From NCBI GenBank assembly GCA_905250125.1, contig CAJNOL010000851.1, positions 34,287 to 98,286 on the forward strand: a DNA stretch of 64,000 bases. The letters are read 5' to 3'. Below the pieces are notes generated by a model. The model saw only the letters and a list, made by a program, of their open reading frames with translations, searched no databases and was not told where the DNA came from. Below, in pieces: positions 1 through 11,086 of the stretch. The translations under genes and the position numbers were made by a program. The first letter of the stretch is position 1. The number at the start of each line of letters is the position of its first letter. The stretch comes from Rotaria sordida (lineage: Eukaryota; Rotifera; Eurotatoria; Philodinida; Philodinidae).

Positions 1-1
1 T

Positions 2-2767
2 GATACAATTCAGATTTATAGACCGATTCGAGCATATCCATGGCCTACAGATATATTTACTTTTAAGTTAATTTATGAAGATGATATACCAATAGCATTT
101 TTCAATTGTTTGGAGAACATCAATACAAACGTACCATATCTAGTGGATAGCGTTTCTGAGATCTTCTTTAGGGAAGGATATTTCAATAGAAATCCGGAAT
201 TGATTCCATTAGTTATATTATTACACTTTGGAATTATGTCGAAAGATTTAGATAGATTTAAGATCTACAAGAATTTACTACCTGAATTAGTTGATAAGTC
301 AGATCTTAAAGATTTTCTATTTGAAAAAATTCAATCAATGTGTAATCCCTACTATAAATCGAGAGCATTATATCAATTAGCTGAATTTTATGATGAAAAA
401 AGTTATGAACTATTAAATGAATCTTTTACATTAACAAAACATATTCAAGAGCCAACTTTAAAATTTCAAGTTTTGGAAAAGATCTTTAGTATTGTTCATT
501 ATAAAGAACTACAATATAAATTATTCATTCAACAAATAGTCAACGAATTAGTTTTAACATTTGATAATATTAAAGATCTTTATAATCAATTTATTGCATC
601 TATAAGATTATCATTTTATGGATCAGGAGAATTTCGAAAAAAATATTTAACAAATGCTATAGAAATACTTACTAAAATGGATGAAGATGATAATAAACTT
701 AAATTAATTATTAAATTAAAACCATTAATTAATATTTACGATGATCTTCAAATCAAGCTGAATGAAATTATAGAAACTCTCAAAAATAAAATACATAATT
801 ATTTTATCAATTCTTATTATGGAAGAATATTATTTACTGAAATATTACCTGTTCATATTTCAAATTTAAGTTTAGATATAAGTCAAAATTTAGAAAATGA
901 AAATAGTAACAAGAAAATTGTAGATATTTCAGATTATACGGAGCTTCAAGCTTTATTTTTATTATTCGCACAATTGAATGACATAAAATTAGTAATTAAT
1001 AAAACAGAGAATACAGATCAATTATGGATTAATCTTTTTAAAGATACTAATAATCAGTCAAATATTGAAGAGATATTAAACATTGGTTTACGTAATGAAA
1101 TATTTTTGACACCACAAGTAGCAATTATTATCGATGAATTAATAGAAAAAAGAAAAGAAGATATTATTTCAATTATTTTTCCATATATTATAAAACCATC
1201 AAATGAAGTATTACCTATTGTTCATCGATGGTTTACTGATTACAATAATAATCAAATTAAAAAATTATCAGCTCTTTTACTTGCAGAAGCAAAACATATT
1301 TTTGAACCAGCAATTGATACAATTATTGATTTACTAAAAATCGATAATGATCAAATGAGATATAGAGCTCAACGAATTTTTCAACATCCAGAAAGAAATC
1401 CCAAAGAACCTAATAAGAGAATATCTGTAATAAGTGAAAAAACATTGATGAAAATTCTTAAAAATATACTGGTAAAAGAGCAACTTCCACGAGTTCGAGC
1501 TTATATTGCTAGCTTTTTCTATGATTTATTATGGGATGATCCGACAGTTTTTCGCAACTTATATAAAAATATAAATCAATCGGAAGATAGAAACTCTACC
1601 AGCAGAAGAAGAATGGACTTTTTCAGTAGGATTCATTTCATAAATGATCCTACTTGGAATTCAATAATGGGAACATTAGAATCATCGCTAGATCCATCGT
1701 ATATAGAAGAACTACTCTACTCAACAATGTTATTAATGCAGTATAATCAAATTACACAAGAAAAATGGCTCGAATTTGCAAGAATACTATCAGTTACAGA
1801 CACAAGTCAATTTAGAGAAAAATTATTCTTTGTATATACAGATGTAGAAAGAATAGAATTTATTATTGATAACATTTACGCATTAACAAATATTAATGAT
1901 GAAACATTTTTTGAAATTCTTGAATCAAAAATAATTAACGAAATATCTATCAAAGTTGAAAATCTTGCACAAAATACTTATAATGAAATGAAACGTATAG
2001 GTAGATGTAACTTTTATGTCTCAAATAACTTAAATAAAACAATATTAAATATATTAAATAATATTTCAATAAACATTATTCTTATGGAAAATTTAATTAA
2101 ATGGTTAATATTACAAATGACAAATTTTAAAGGTTTTAATGATACTATATTTTCTTTGACATTATGTGAAAATTTATTATCTTTAGTTTCTGCTTGTGTT
2201 CAAAAGGAAGATTATTTGTATCGAAAAATAATAAATTCTTCAAATTTTAATAAAATTCAAATAATTATACTTTTAGAAAAAATGCTTAATTATCATCCAT
2301 ATTTTCCAGCAAGAGGCAATGCTTTCATATTACTTTCAGCAATGGATCAATCTGATCACAAAGTAATCATAAACGCCATGAACACATTACTTGATGAAAA
2401 TGTTGTGAAAGAATATTCTGTAATTGGAATTCCTTTAATACATTTATTACCAAATGCATTTATCGATGATTTACTAGAATCTTTAAAAAATGAAAGTGCT
2501 ATTAAAGCTTATGAAATATTAAAAATTTTCATAGAATTAGCTTTAAATGAAAAAATAGATGCAGACAGTAAAACAAAGATAATAAAATATTTAGTAAACG
2601 AAATTGGCCAATTAAAATCAAAGAAGCCTATTAATTATTACTATACGGAAATAAAAATTCCCTTTACAACAACATTAGAAAATGAACTATATAAAGCATG
2701 GATTAAAATACAAGGGTTATCTGGTAAAACACAGTATTTTATTAATATTGAAGACTCAAAAGAATAA
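2..2767 (+). CDS. Large helical-repeat (HEAT/ARM-like) protein, 5' end outside window
   Basis: The frame is open from base 2 to the stop at 2765-2767, about 920 residues with no intron. There is no convincing start: the codon at 110 is TTG with open frame before it, so the gene begins upstream of the window. The protein is hydrophilic and rich in Asn, Lys, Ile and Leu. It looks almost wholly alpha-helical, with helix-pair periodicity and HEAT-like segments such as the stretch near residues 770-820 (ARGNAFILLSAMDQSD). No catalytic motif, signal peptide or membrane segment is seen. Similar C-terminal repeats occur in expanded bdelloid families whose N-terminus can carry a NACHT-type NTPase. That link is from memory and the N-terminus is missing here. 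Coding status is certain from length; function is unknown. Confidence 0.8.
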   Translation, partial: DTIQIYRPIRAYPWPTDIFTFKLIYEDDIPIAFFNCLENINTNVPYLVDSVSEIFFREGYFNRNPELIPLVILLHFGIMSKDLDRFKIYKNLLPELVDKSDLKDFLFEKIQSMCNPYYKSRALYQLAEFYDEKSYELLNESFTLTKHIQEPTLKFQVLEKIFSIVHYKELQYKLFIQQIVNELVLTFDNIKDLYNQFIASIRLSFYGSGEFRKKYLTNAIEILTKMDEDDNKLKLIIKLKPLINIYDDLQIKLNEIIETLKNKIHNYFINSYYGRILFTEILPVHISNLSLDISQNLENENSNKKIVDISDYTELQALFLLFAQLNDIKLVINKTENTDQLWINLFKDTNNQSNIEEILNIGLRNEIFLTPQVAIIIDELIEKRKEDIISIIFPYIIKPSNEVLPIVHRWFTDYNNNQIKKLSALLLAEAKHIFEPAIDTIIDLLKIDNDQMRYRAQRIFQHPERNPKEPNKRISVISEKTLMKILKNILVKEQLPRVRAYIASFFYDLLWDDPTVFRNLYKNINQSEDRNSTSRRRMDFFSRIHFINDPTWNSIMGTLESSLDPSYIEELLYSTMLLMQYNQITQEKWLEFARILSVTDTSQFREKLFFVYTDVERIEFIIDNIYALTNINDETFFEILESKIINEISIKVENLAQNTYNEMKRIGRCNFYVSNNLNKTILNILNNISINIILMENLIKWLILQMTNFKGFNDTIFSLTLCENLLSLVSACVQKEDYLYRKIINSSNFNKIQIIILLEKMLNYHPYFPARGNAFILLSAMDQSDHKVIINAMNTLLDENVVKEYSVIGIPLIHLLPNAFIDDLLESLKNESAIKAYEILKIFIELALNEKIDADSKTKIIKYLVNEIGQLKSKKPINYYYTEIKIPFTTTLENELYKAWIKIQGLSGKTQYFINIEDSKE

Positions 2768-3230
2768 TATTATTCTATTATCTATTATTTTTTAACAATT
2801 TTCTTTCTTCATATAAACATTGACTAGACTTCTTAAATGCCAATGTTATTTTTCATTGTAATATCAGTTAATCATAAAGATTGTATTGCAAATTTTAATA
2901 TAACATAAGTGTATTCATTATATTTATTAATACATTCGAGACAATAGGATCCACCAGTAGATTCCACTATATTTTAACAAGAAACTTAATAGAAAAGCAT
3001 TTTATTTCCCTTTTTTCTTAGGCAGGAAGTTACATATAATGTATTATCTGTTTTGCCTTTGCTATTGTTTAAATCATTTATTGCATAGCGTGATACTTTC
3101 GGTTAAAACAATCAAGACAAACAAATTTCTCACAATCATCAGAACCAGAAGGTTCTTATTTTCTTAACTGTCACATGACTTGCTTCTCTAGATTGTTGTT
3201 CCCTGCTTTTCTCATAGCAGCTAACACAGC
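2768..3230. other. Intergenic, no gene seen
   Basis: AT-rich spacer between the helical-repeat gene and the first duplicated segment. No ORF, spliced gene or RNA gene was recognised. Confidence 0.5.
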
Positions 3231-5170
3231 TTTTTGTACTAAAAAAAGAAACCTTCTTTCCGTAGTCAATATTAGAATAAAGAAGAGGCGTTTTTCTTTT
3301 CATCTATAAGTTAATAAGTTTTTTTTTTTAAAACTTGACATGAGAAATGAAAGAGAATTTTTTATAAAATATACATTTCAGTTTAAGCGGTTCATTGCAT
3401 GTTTGATTGAACATAATACATAAAAAAGAAAATCTTATTTCAAGAACTATCATCTATAATTCTACTATTATTACATTCATTTTCAAATAAATACTCAATA
3501 GATTCTATCTTTTCACACATTCTACTATAAAACAAATTCGAACTCAAATAAAACATTGTAAGTTTTGATTTATATGAAGATTGATGATAATAGAATTTTC
3601 TTTTTTCTCTTTAAGTTATTATATTTCATTTGATTGAATAATATGATTACTATACAATGTACATGTGGTGAGTAATTGAATGAAAGTTAAAATAATAAAT
3701 AATTTTCTTTAGTTTTTCTTCTTATGATTACTTTAACATTCATTCAAACAATAAATTCATCCGGTATAATTGATAATGATAAAAATGAGAATAAATTTGA
3801 TGAAATTGAACAAATTCCATCATTATTATCATTGGAAAAAAGACAAACAAATATACATGAATGTTTATCGAAAAATCATCTTTCAAATATATTAAATCGA
3901 AATCAACGAGCATCAATTTCTCGTCCATATTTTAATTATTGGCGACCAGTTCGTGATAATGTACGTTCTTCAACAAAAAATCCAATACCTTTTCCACCTC
4001 GTCTAGGTCAAGCTTTTTCACCTCGTCTAGGTAAACGAGCAAATCAAGATAGAGATCAATTAGAAAATCTTGATAAAAATCTTGTAAATCGATCAATTGA
4101 TCTTGAAACATTTCTTATAACTCTTATGAGTTATTTACAAGAAAAAAAAATTGATATTATTTATGAAGATTCAACAAAAATTTGTTTTTCACAACCAATT
4201 GATATTACATTTATTCAACAAATTCTTGATAAATATAATACAAATCGACGTTATCAAGATGAACAAATTAAAGAAGATATACATGAAAGACAATCAATTG
4301 GAAAACATCCAGTACTATTTCGTTATCGTCTTGGTTAACTAGATTTTAATCTTGTAATGAAATAATATACAAAAAAAAGAAACTAAAATAAATTCATTGC
4401 ACATACATACATATATATATATATGAATAATGATTTGTCAAAACAAGAGATAATAGCATAAAACAAAAGAGATTTATTAGTGTTAATCATAAAAACTATT
4501 TTGATTCCTACTTCTTTCATCCTTGGCTATTGACAAAGAAAACAGATGTTTTTCTATTCATTATATTTTCGATATTTATGATCAAGCAGAAGACTTAATT
4601 CAGTTGTATTTTGTTCATTAGCACAGTTTAAAAAGCTTAATGGTCGTATTCATTATTTTTGAGCGATATATTATATTGAGAAAACTCATTAAAATATGTC
4701 TGACTAGCTAATTTTCTATTTGAGGCCTATGATGTCTGTGGCGGTGATGTAAAATTTTCTTGGTTGTCTATTCTTGTAAATGTTGTTCATGTAATAAAAA
4801 TGAAGACATTTTTGTTTTCTTTCTCTCTATCATTAGGTGAGCTATGTATTATAACATGCATGATTGTTTACCTTCATTACTTTGAAACCAGTGTAAATAG
4901 GACAAATTTTGACTCTTACATATGCAAGAAAGTAACCATTAATTTTTTTTTTCACATACAGAAATACTTTATAGAAACTTTCCTATGTAGTTGAAATCGC
5001 TTAAAAACCAATAATATTATGGTGATTGATTAGTTCTCTTAACTGTAAGGTAATATTGCGATGAGATCATCGAAAAGGACGATTTTTCCTAATTTTTCCT
5101 CGATTCTTATTGAAAATGACGATTTATGAATGACATTTCGTCGATTCTTAATTTGTACTCTACTGAAATG
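3231..5170. repeat. Segmental duplication, copy 1
   Basis: This stretch matches 8906-11648 almost base for base in the same orientation. Homology begins around the shared TTTTGTACTAAAAAAAGAAA and ends just after the shared TTGTACTCTACTGAAAT. It covers the promoter region, both exons and the 3' flank of a neuropeptide-like gene. Copy 1 is uninterrupted, so it shows the ancestral state of the site where copy 2 carries a MULE-like insertion. Differences are mainly substitutions and small indels, implying a fairly recent duplication or an allelic/ohnologous relationship later placed in tandem. Confidence 0.9.
3643..4338 (+). CDS. FxPRLamide (pyrokinin/NMU-type) neuropeptide precursor, copy 1
   Basis: Two exons, 3643-3667 and 3713-4338, joined over a 45-nt GT-AG intron (GTGAGT donor, TTTCTTTAG acceptor). 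The join gives a start of MITIQCTCVFLLMITLTF, a good secretory signal peptide that the exon-2 ATG alone would truncate. The product is 216 residues. Near the middle lie PFPPRLGQ and then AFSPRLGKR. FSPRL followed by Gly-Lys-Arg is the classical site for an amidated FxPRLamide peptide, the signature of arthropod pyrokinin/PBAN and of the wider neuromedin-U-like family. A dibasic site (LEKR) lies upstream, and the protein ends LFRYRLG-stop, a second possible amidated C-terminus. Role as a secreted signalling peptide is inferred from processing sites. The rest of the precursor is not recognised. Confidence 0.8.
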
Positions 5171-5798
5171 CTCACTGTCAGTCAGTCAATACGTACTATC
5201 TATAATACTATATTAAGAGAAACTTGTAGTGAAACATACTAAGCTCAAATTTAGAATGGATTTTTGAATAAGTATTACTTACTGTGTTGCTAGATTTTCG
5301 TTGACGATCTCGAACTTGGCATTGCATATTTTCTATAATAGTTTAATTTTTATTGGTTTACAGAGATTAGAAACGCACTTTCTTTTTTATTCATCTTTGA
5401 AGAAAAGGAAAACATACCTTATATGTAACATTGTATTGCACAGTTTTGAGTAGTTTCTGTAGTAAAACAAGATAATTCGTGTATGGAATTAGACAACAAC
5501 TTGTCGGTCTATGTGTTGTATTCGCTGAAAGCAATCCACTTAATATATACTTCGTACAGATATCCAGGATATAACTAACTGGCTTGCTGTAGAAGTATTT
5601 TTGGAGCCATTCTATTTCGGAAATGATTACTTTAGTATCTGAAACTAGGAAAATGTAAAATAAAATGCTTTATCTAATCGTTCAACAATTTTTATTGCCA
5701 TACAATTATGGACGATTGACGATTGATTGAAGACTTTTCAGGTTAAACCGCAATTAGTCCTTCAAACTGAGGTGATTTTCATAACAAGAGTATCTTTT

Positions 5799-5918
5799 GT
5801 GGGCACACCTAGACTTACACTCTCTGTGAGTGTAGGCATAGATGAAGTGGCTATCAATACGTACGCGCATATCCACACAATCACACCGAAATTTTTAAAC
5901 CCTCGCACCTAATCCTAG
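5799..5918. repeat. GT/CA-rich imperfect palindrome
   Basis: A GTGGG/GTGAGTGTAGG-rich left half faces a right half with CATATCCACACAATCACACC and CCTCGCACCTAATCCTA. It is a member of the dispersed family described in the findings. Confidence 0.5.
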
Positions 5919-5968
5919 AATTTGTTGTGTCCTTCAAACTCTCCCTGTACTTTGAATTCCTAGAGCTC

Positions 5969-6073
5969 CTTAAGGGTGTAGACGTGGCTGTTGGTGTGGT
6001 TGTGTATAAACAAAAAACTCAACTCAGAACCTGAACCTCGCTCTAGCAACCTATCCTCGCACTCGCATCCTAA
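5969..6073. repeat. GT/CA-rich imperfect palindrome
   Basis: TAAGGGTGTAGACGTGG opens the element and CCTCGCACTCGCATCCTA closes it, in inverted arrangement. Same family as the other GT/CA palindromes. Confidence 0.5.
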
Positions 6074-6296
6074 AATCTATTTTTATGACCATTGATTCAT
6101 CATTGTTTACATCACATACTTGTAATCGGTAAGATTACTTTTGATCGATTTGAACTGTACAGTAACCGGCTGATTGCAATTTTCGACTTAGCCTACTTTA
6201 AAATGACGAAAAAACAGCTGATTGAAATACAAAATTGAACCGTCAAAAAGTTGATCCGTTTAATATATAAATTAACTAAGTAGTTCTTTCGAGAAA

Positions 6297-6358
6297 AGTG
6301 AGTGTGAATAGATGCGGGACGTGGATCTTCTCTTTATTTGCATTCACATCCACAACTC
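6297..6358. repeat. GT/CA-rich imperfect palindrome
   Basis: A short member: GTGAGTGTGAATAGATG on the left, GCATTCACATCCAC on the right. Confidence 0.45.
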
Positions 6359-9315
6359 TGGTTGAAAGAGACTCGACGACATATGCAACGGTTTGTTTTT
6401 ATGTCGTGCGATACAACACAATTGTACGATTCATTCAGGAAGACATTCAACTTCTCGACGACATATTTCTCTTAATCAATATCAACTTTCGATCTAATTA
6501 TTGTTTCAAATGGGATCATTAGCATAAAATTATAGTTAGATATGTGAGAAATGAATCTGAGCTTCAGTTTTACGATTTTTTTATCTTTATTGAATCCGAC
6601 ATTGAGCTATGTTGTAATACACGACCTAGACTCTGCTTTACCTCAGACTTTATCACACGATATTCACTTAAGTCTTCTTAATCCAACGAAAAGAAATCTT
6701 CGTTGAATCTAATTCTTTTCTTTACTTTGCCATTCGAGACACAAAAAACAAATCAATAAGCAGAAAATGATCGTTCGTCAACAATCTAATATTTGAACTT
6801 TCTTCTATATTGAATCGTCAGCACCATGATTTAAACGATTGATAACATTGAGATTAGGGATGCATCAATTCCATTTCTAGGCTTGGAATTGGCTAGCATT
6901 AGCATTGGTTATGGATAGAAAGTCATCGTTTTCTTAAGGAGAGGATATTTTGACCAAATAACGATTTTTTAAATAAAGTTTTACCAAAGGTTTTCAGGGG
7001 GAGGGGGGAGGAGAATCCAAATCTGTAATCGGTTTTTCAAAATTGAGTACTCGATTTTTACTAAAGAAAGAATTATGGTGAAAAGATAACGATTTCTTAT
7101 AAAATCACCCGAACGGGAAATAGCAGAATTCGAGACTTCTAAAATAGAGACTTCGCTAGACTTCAAATCGAATCCTTGCTGTTTTCCCTCGAAAGAGAGT
7201 AAACTATGATTCTTTATTTTATTTCAAAGCTATCGATAAAATCAGCGTAGAAGATGTTAATTTTGGCTAGATTTAATCATGTAAAAGTGCTAGTTAGTAC
7301 TTTGAACAATATAAACTTTATTAAAGAAGTATAATGCTTGCTAATTATCACTCTGAAAAGAGCGTATCTTGTAGAAAATACAGTGGAACTTCATTGAGTT
7401 TTTATATTGACAGCACATTGAATATTGCATTTGATAATGCCTATAATAATGCGGGTATCTTTCTTTGAAATAGTTATGAAAGTTTTATATCATAAGCAGC
7501 ATTTTTCACTGGAAGTAATAATTTTCCATATTTGTCAATTGTTGATTATGTCAACAATGACAGTTATCAAGATGTTCAAATACTTAATAAAAAATGTTCC
7601 TGTCAATTATAGAAGACACAATGTGAGGATTTTGTTTAATACAACCTAATGTTGCAATAGTAAAGTTTTTCTTCATTTAATGTATTTAGTCATCAATATT
7701 TATTCATCATCTTATTTTCAAAGAATATGAAGTTTTATTATTTACCTTAGAACACTTTAGGTCTTCAACACATATATTATAAATCAACCTTTTTTTACTA
7801 TTAAAAATTGCTAATAATATCCTTCCTTTATCTTTAATAAATTATTTCGTTATTACACATACAATCATTTATTTTTGTTTGAAGTAAAATAAAAATAAAA
7901 AAATCTGTGATCTCAATTACATTTTATTTTTGTTTTACATTAGATTGATACTTTGTTTAGAACTGTTGACATTATGCTACAAGTTTAAAAGTCAATAATT
8001 AAGTTTGCAGGAAAATTTTTAGAAATATGTTATATGTTTATTTTAAAGAATTTATTCATACAGAGAGACTCTGTTTGCTTCTGAAATTTTCTTTATAATT
8101 TTGATCAGTATAATAAAAAGCTTACTAGATAATGATTTGAAAACTAATATTATTATAATAAATATGAAAATATTGTAAGAATTTAATAATAATCATCACT
8201 AGGAAAAAATTCAAATGCAGATTAATCCTATTATAAATTCTTCTCAGTCCATATTTGAAAAGCTTTAAGAAAAAAAATTCCTTATTCATATCATAAATCT
8301 GGATTCTTATTTCCTATGATTTCTTTCTTGTCATAATATACTCATATATCAAGTTTGTTGATAAAAGCTAAAAATTAGTTTTTGAAAGTGATATATTGCC
8401 TTTTTTTATAATATGACAGAACTACTTTAAACTTCGAAGTTCTTCTGTTTTCAAATATTGATAAAAATTTAAAACGATAAGAGATTTCATTCTTTAAATT
8501 ATGATATTCTTTTTGAAAGAATGACAGTTACGAATGTTTTCACAGTGTTGCTAAATAGTATTTATAAATAAAAAACAAATTTAAATGAAAAGTATTGAGA
8601 GTATTTATTCGTCAATATTTACTCAAAATAAATGAGTATTTGATACATTTCATTTTTCTGTTTTTATATTTCATCTGTTACTTCAATCTCTCGCAAAAAA
8701 GAATCGTTCTGTCATATTTCTTGTCATTCTTGAACTTCTAAAGAAAAATAAAATAAAATTTAAAAAATAAACGAAAGTCAATTGCAGAAACAATATATTC
8801 CATAATGTACTTTGTTAAGTATTCATATAGTTACTTGTTAGATAAATTTATTTTCCTTTCAATAAAAAACTTTCAAAGTTTTTCTAATTTTCAATATATT
8901 TCATTTTTTGTACTAAAAAAAGAAATCTTCTTTCCGTAGTCAATATTAGAATAAAGAAGAGGCGTTTTTCTTTTCATCTATAAGTTAATAAGTTTTTTTT
9001 TTAAAACTTGACATAAGAAATGAAAGAGAATTTTTTATAAAATATACATTTCAGTTTAAGCGGTTTATTGCATGTTTGATTGAACATAATACATAAAAAA
9101 GAAAATCTTATTTCAAGAACTATCATCTATAATTCTACTATTATTACATTCATTTTCAAATAAATACTCAATAGATTCTATCTTTTCACACATTCTACTA
9201 TAAAACAAATTCGAACTCAAATAAAACATTGTAAGTTTTGATTTATATGAAGATTGATGATAATAGAATTTTCTTTTTTCTCTTTAAGTTATTATATTTC
9301 ATTTGATTGAATAAT

Positions 9316-9987
9316 ATGATTACTATACAATGTACATGTGGTGAGTAATTGAATAAAAGTTAAAATAATAAATAATTTTCTTTAGTTTTTCTTCTTATGA
9401 TTACTTTAACATTTATTCAAACAATAAATTCATCCGGTATAATTGATAATGATAAAAATGAGAATAAATTTGATGAAATTGAACAAATTCCTTCATTATT
9501 ATTATTAGAAAAAAGACAAACAAATATACATGAATGTTTATCGAAAAATCATCTTTCAAATATATTAAATCGAAATCAACGAGCATCAATTTCTCGTCCA
9601 TATTTTAATTATTGGCGACCAGTTCGTGATAATGTACGTTATTCAACAAAAAATTCAATAGCTTTTTCACCTCGTTTAGGTAAACGAGCAAATCAAGATA
9701 GAGATCAATTAGAAAATCCTGATAAAAATCTTGTAAATCGATCAATTGATCTTGAAACATTTCTTATAACTCTTATGAGTTATTTACAAGAAAAAAAAAT
9801 TGATATTATTTATGAAGATTCAACAAAAATTTGTTTTTCACAACCAATTGATATTACATTTATTCAACAAATTCTTGATAAATATAATACAAATCGACGT
9901 TATCAAGATGAACAAATTAAAGAAGATATACATGAAAGACAATCAATTGGAAAACATCCAGTACTATTTCGTTATCGTCTTGGTTAA
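9316..9987 (+). CDS. FxPRLamide (pyrokinin/NMU-type) neuropeptide precursor, copy 2
   Basis: Exons 9316-9340 and 9386-9987 with a 45-nt intron, the same structure as the copy at 3643. The product is 208 residues with the same signal peptide. Here the peptide region is AFSPRLGKR alone: the preceding PFPPRLGQ unit of copy 1 is absent, so this precursor holds a single FxPRL motif with its amidation Gly and dibasic KR. The C-terminal LFRYRLG is unchanged. The two proteins are otherwise nearly identical, with a few substitutions (for example SSTKNP versus YSTKNS) and no stop codons. This suggests both copies are under constraint. Secretion and amidation are inferred from sequence. Confidence 0.8.
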
Positions 9988-10234
9988 CTAGATTTTAATC
10001 TTGTAATGAAATAATATACAAAAAAAAGAAACTAAAATAAATTCATTGCACATACATATATATATATGAATAATGATTTGTCAAAACAAAAGAGATTTTT
10101 ATCAGTGTTAATCATAAAAACTATTTTGAATTCTATTTCTTCTTTCATCATTGTCTGTTGATGAAGAAAACAAATGTTTTTCTATTGATTATTGTGTTTT
10201 TGATATGTATGATCAAGCAGAAGACTTAATTCAG

Positions 10235-11086
10235 CCGTGTCTTCTTGATTGCGGACAATTCTTCTTAATTGTAGGAAAAAATGTCCGCTAACCAAAGTCG
10301 AGGAAGAGAGAAAAAAATGATCGCACAGTGGAAATTGTCCGCAATGTAGAATCGAGGTAGAGAAATAAAAATGTCCGCATTATGGAAACAAGCAAAAAGT
10401 AGAAATAGTAAGATAAATAGTCCAGACAGTTCGACTCAAGAGAGGATATCATCTGTATCTAGCGAGTCTAATGTTCAACGACAAATTGTCAATATTTTGA
10501 TGTTACTAGTGTTACCATCGGATGAAATTAATAATGCTTATTGTGATATCATTGAAAACTTAAGCAATATACATGAACAATATCGTAAATTAACAGATTA
10601 TGTTCTTCATACATATATTGAAGAAGTATCATGGCCAATTGAATTTCCATTGTCCAACACATCCAAACCTTTGGTCTTCGGTAAAATATATTCAAGAGAC
10701 TGTTGAGTCAGTAATAATTAGATTAGAAGAAGAATAAACTCAAAAAAGATCAACACGTCCTAGAAGATTAACATCAGTTAATAAATGATAACATTTTAGT
10801 GCAAGCCAAACAAGATTATTTAAATGGTTATCAAAAGAGATTGGGTTCTCTTTGTTACCGATTCATTCATATATTGGACACATCTGACAAGGATGATCTA
10901 GATTATGAATCTAAAAATAGTTAAATATTTAATCATCCTGTACTACTCATATCTTTGTAGTTCTTCACATAATAAATTTTTTCTTGATTCTGCAATACGG
11001 ACATTTTCATCTCTCTATCTTGATTCTGCTTTGCGGATATTTTTCCTTAATTGATCCGAAAAAGTATCCGTAATCAGGCTGTAGCC
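10235..11086. mobile_element. MULE-like element inserted in duplication copy 2
   Basis: Exactly at this site copy 1 is continuous (GACTTAATTCAGTTGTATT). In copy 2 the 7-bp AATTCAG is present on both sides (10228-10234 and 11087-11093), as expected for a target duplication. The ends are long imperfect inverted repeats: 10339-10384 matches the reverse complement of about 10991-11035 (shared pieces AGAATC, TAGAGA, AAAATGTCCG), and further inverted copies of GATTGCGGACA/TCCGTAATC motifs lie outside them. The interior holds a decayed transposase C-terminus. A 7-bp duplication is short for MULEs (usually 8-11), so the class rests mainly on the protein remnant. Confidence 0.75.
10371..10780 (+). pseudogene. 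Decayed MULE transposase C-terminal fragment
   Basis: An open frame from 10371 to 10706 encodes 111 residues with LPSDEINNAYCDIIENL and YIEEVSWPIEFPL. These resemble the region after the catalytic core of MULE transposases. The relation continues in another frame after 10660 (KYIQETVESVIIRLEEE, then TQKRSTRPRRLTS), so there is at least one frameshift and one stop. The catalytic core is absent. It lies wholly inside the insertion and cannot encode an active enzyme. Confidence 0.55.

Larger units (their letters stand above)
5171..8905. other. Gene-poor spacer between the duplicated segments
   Basis: 3.7 kb with only short ORFs lacking support. It holds three members of the GT/CA palindrome family (5799-5918, 5969-6073, 6297-6358) and a G-rich run near 6998-7012. 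Otherwise it is AT-rich sequence in which I see no gene. Confidence 0.5.

Noticed and set aside
5727..5912. Short frames over GT/CA-rich stretches (also near 34448-34750)
   Set aside because: They follow the palindrome repeats and are rich in Thr/His/Ser only because of the CA-rich sequence.
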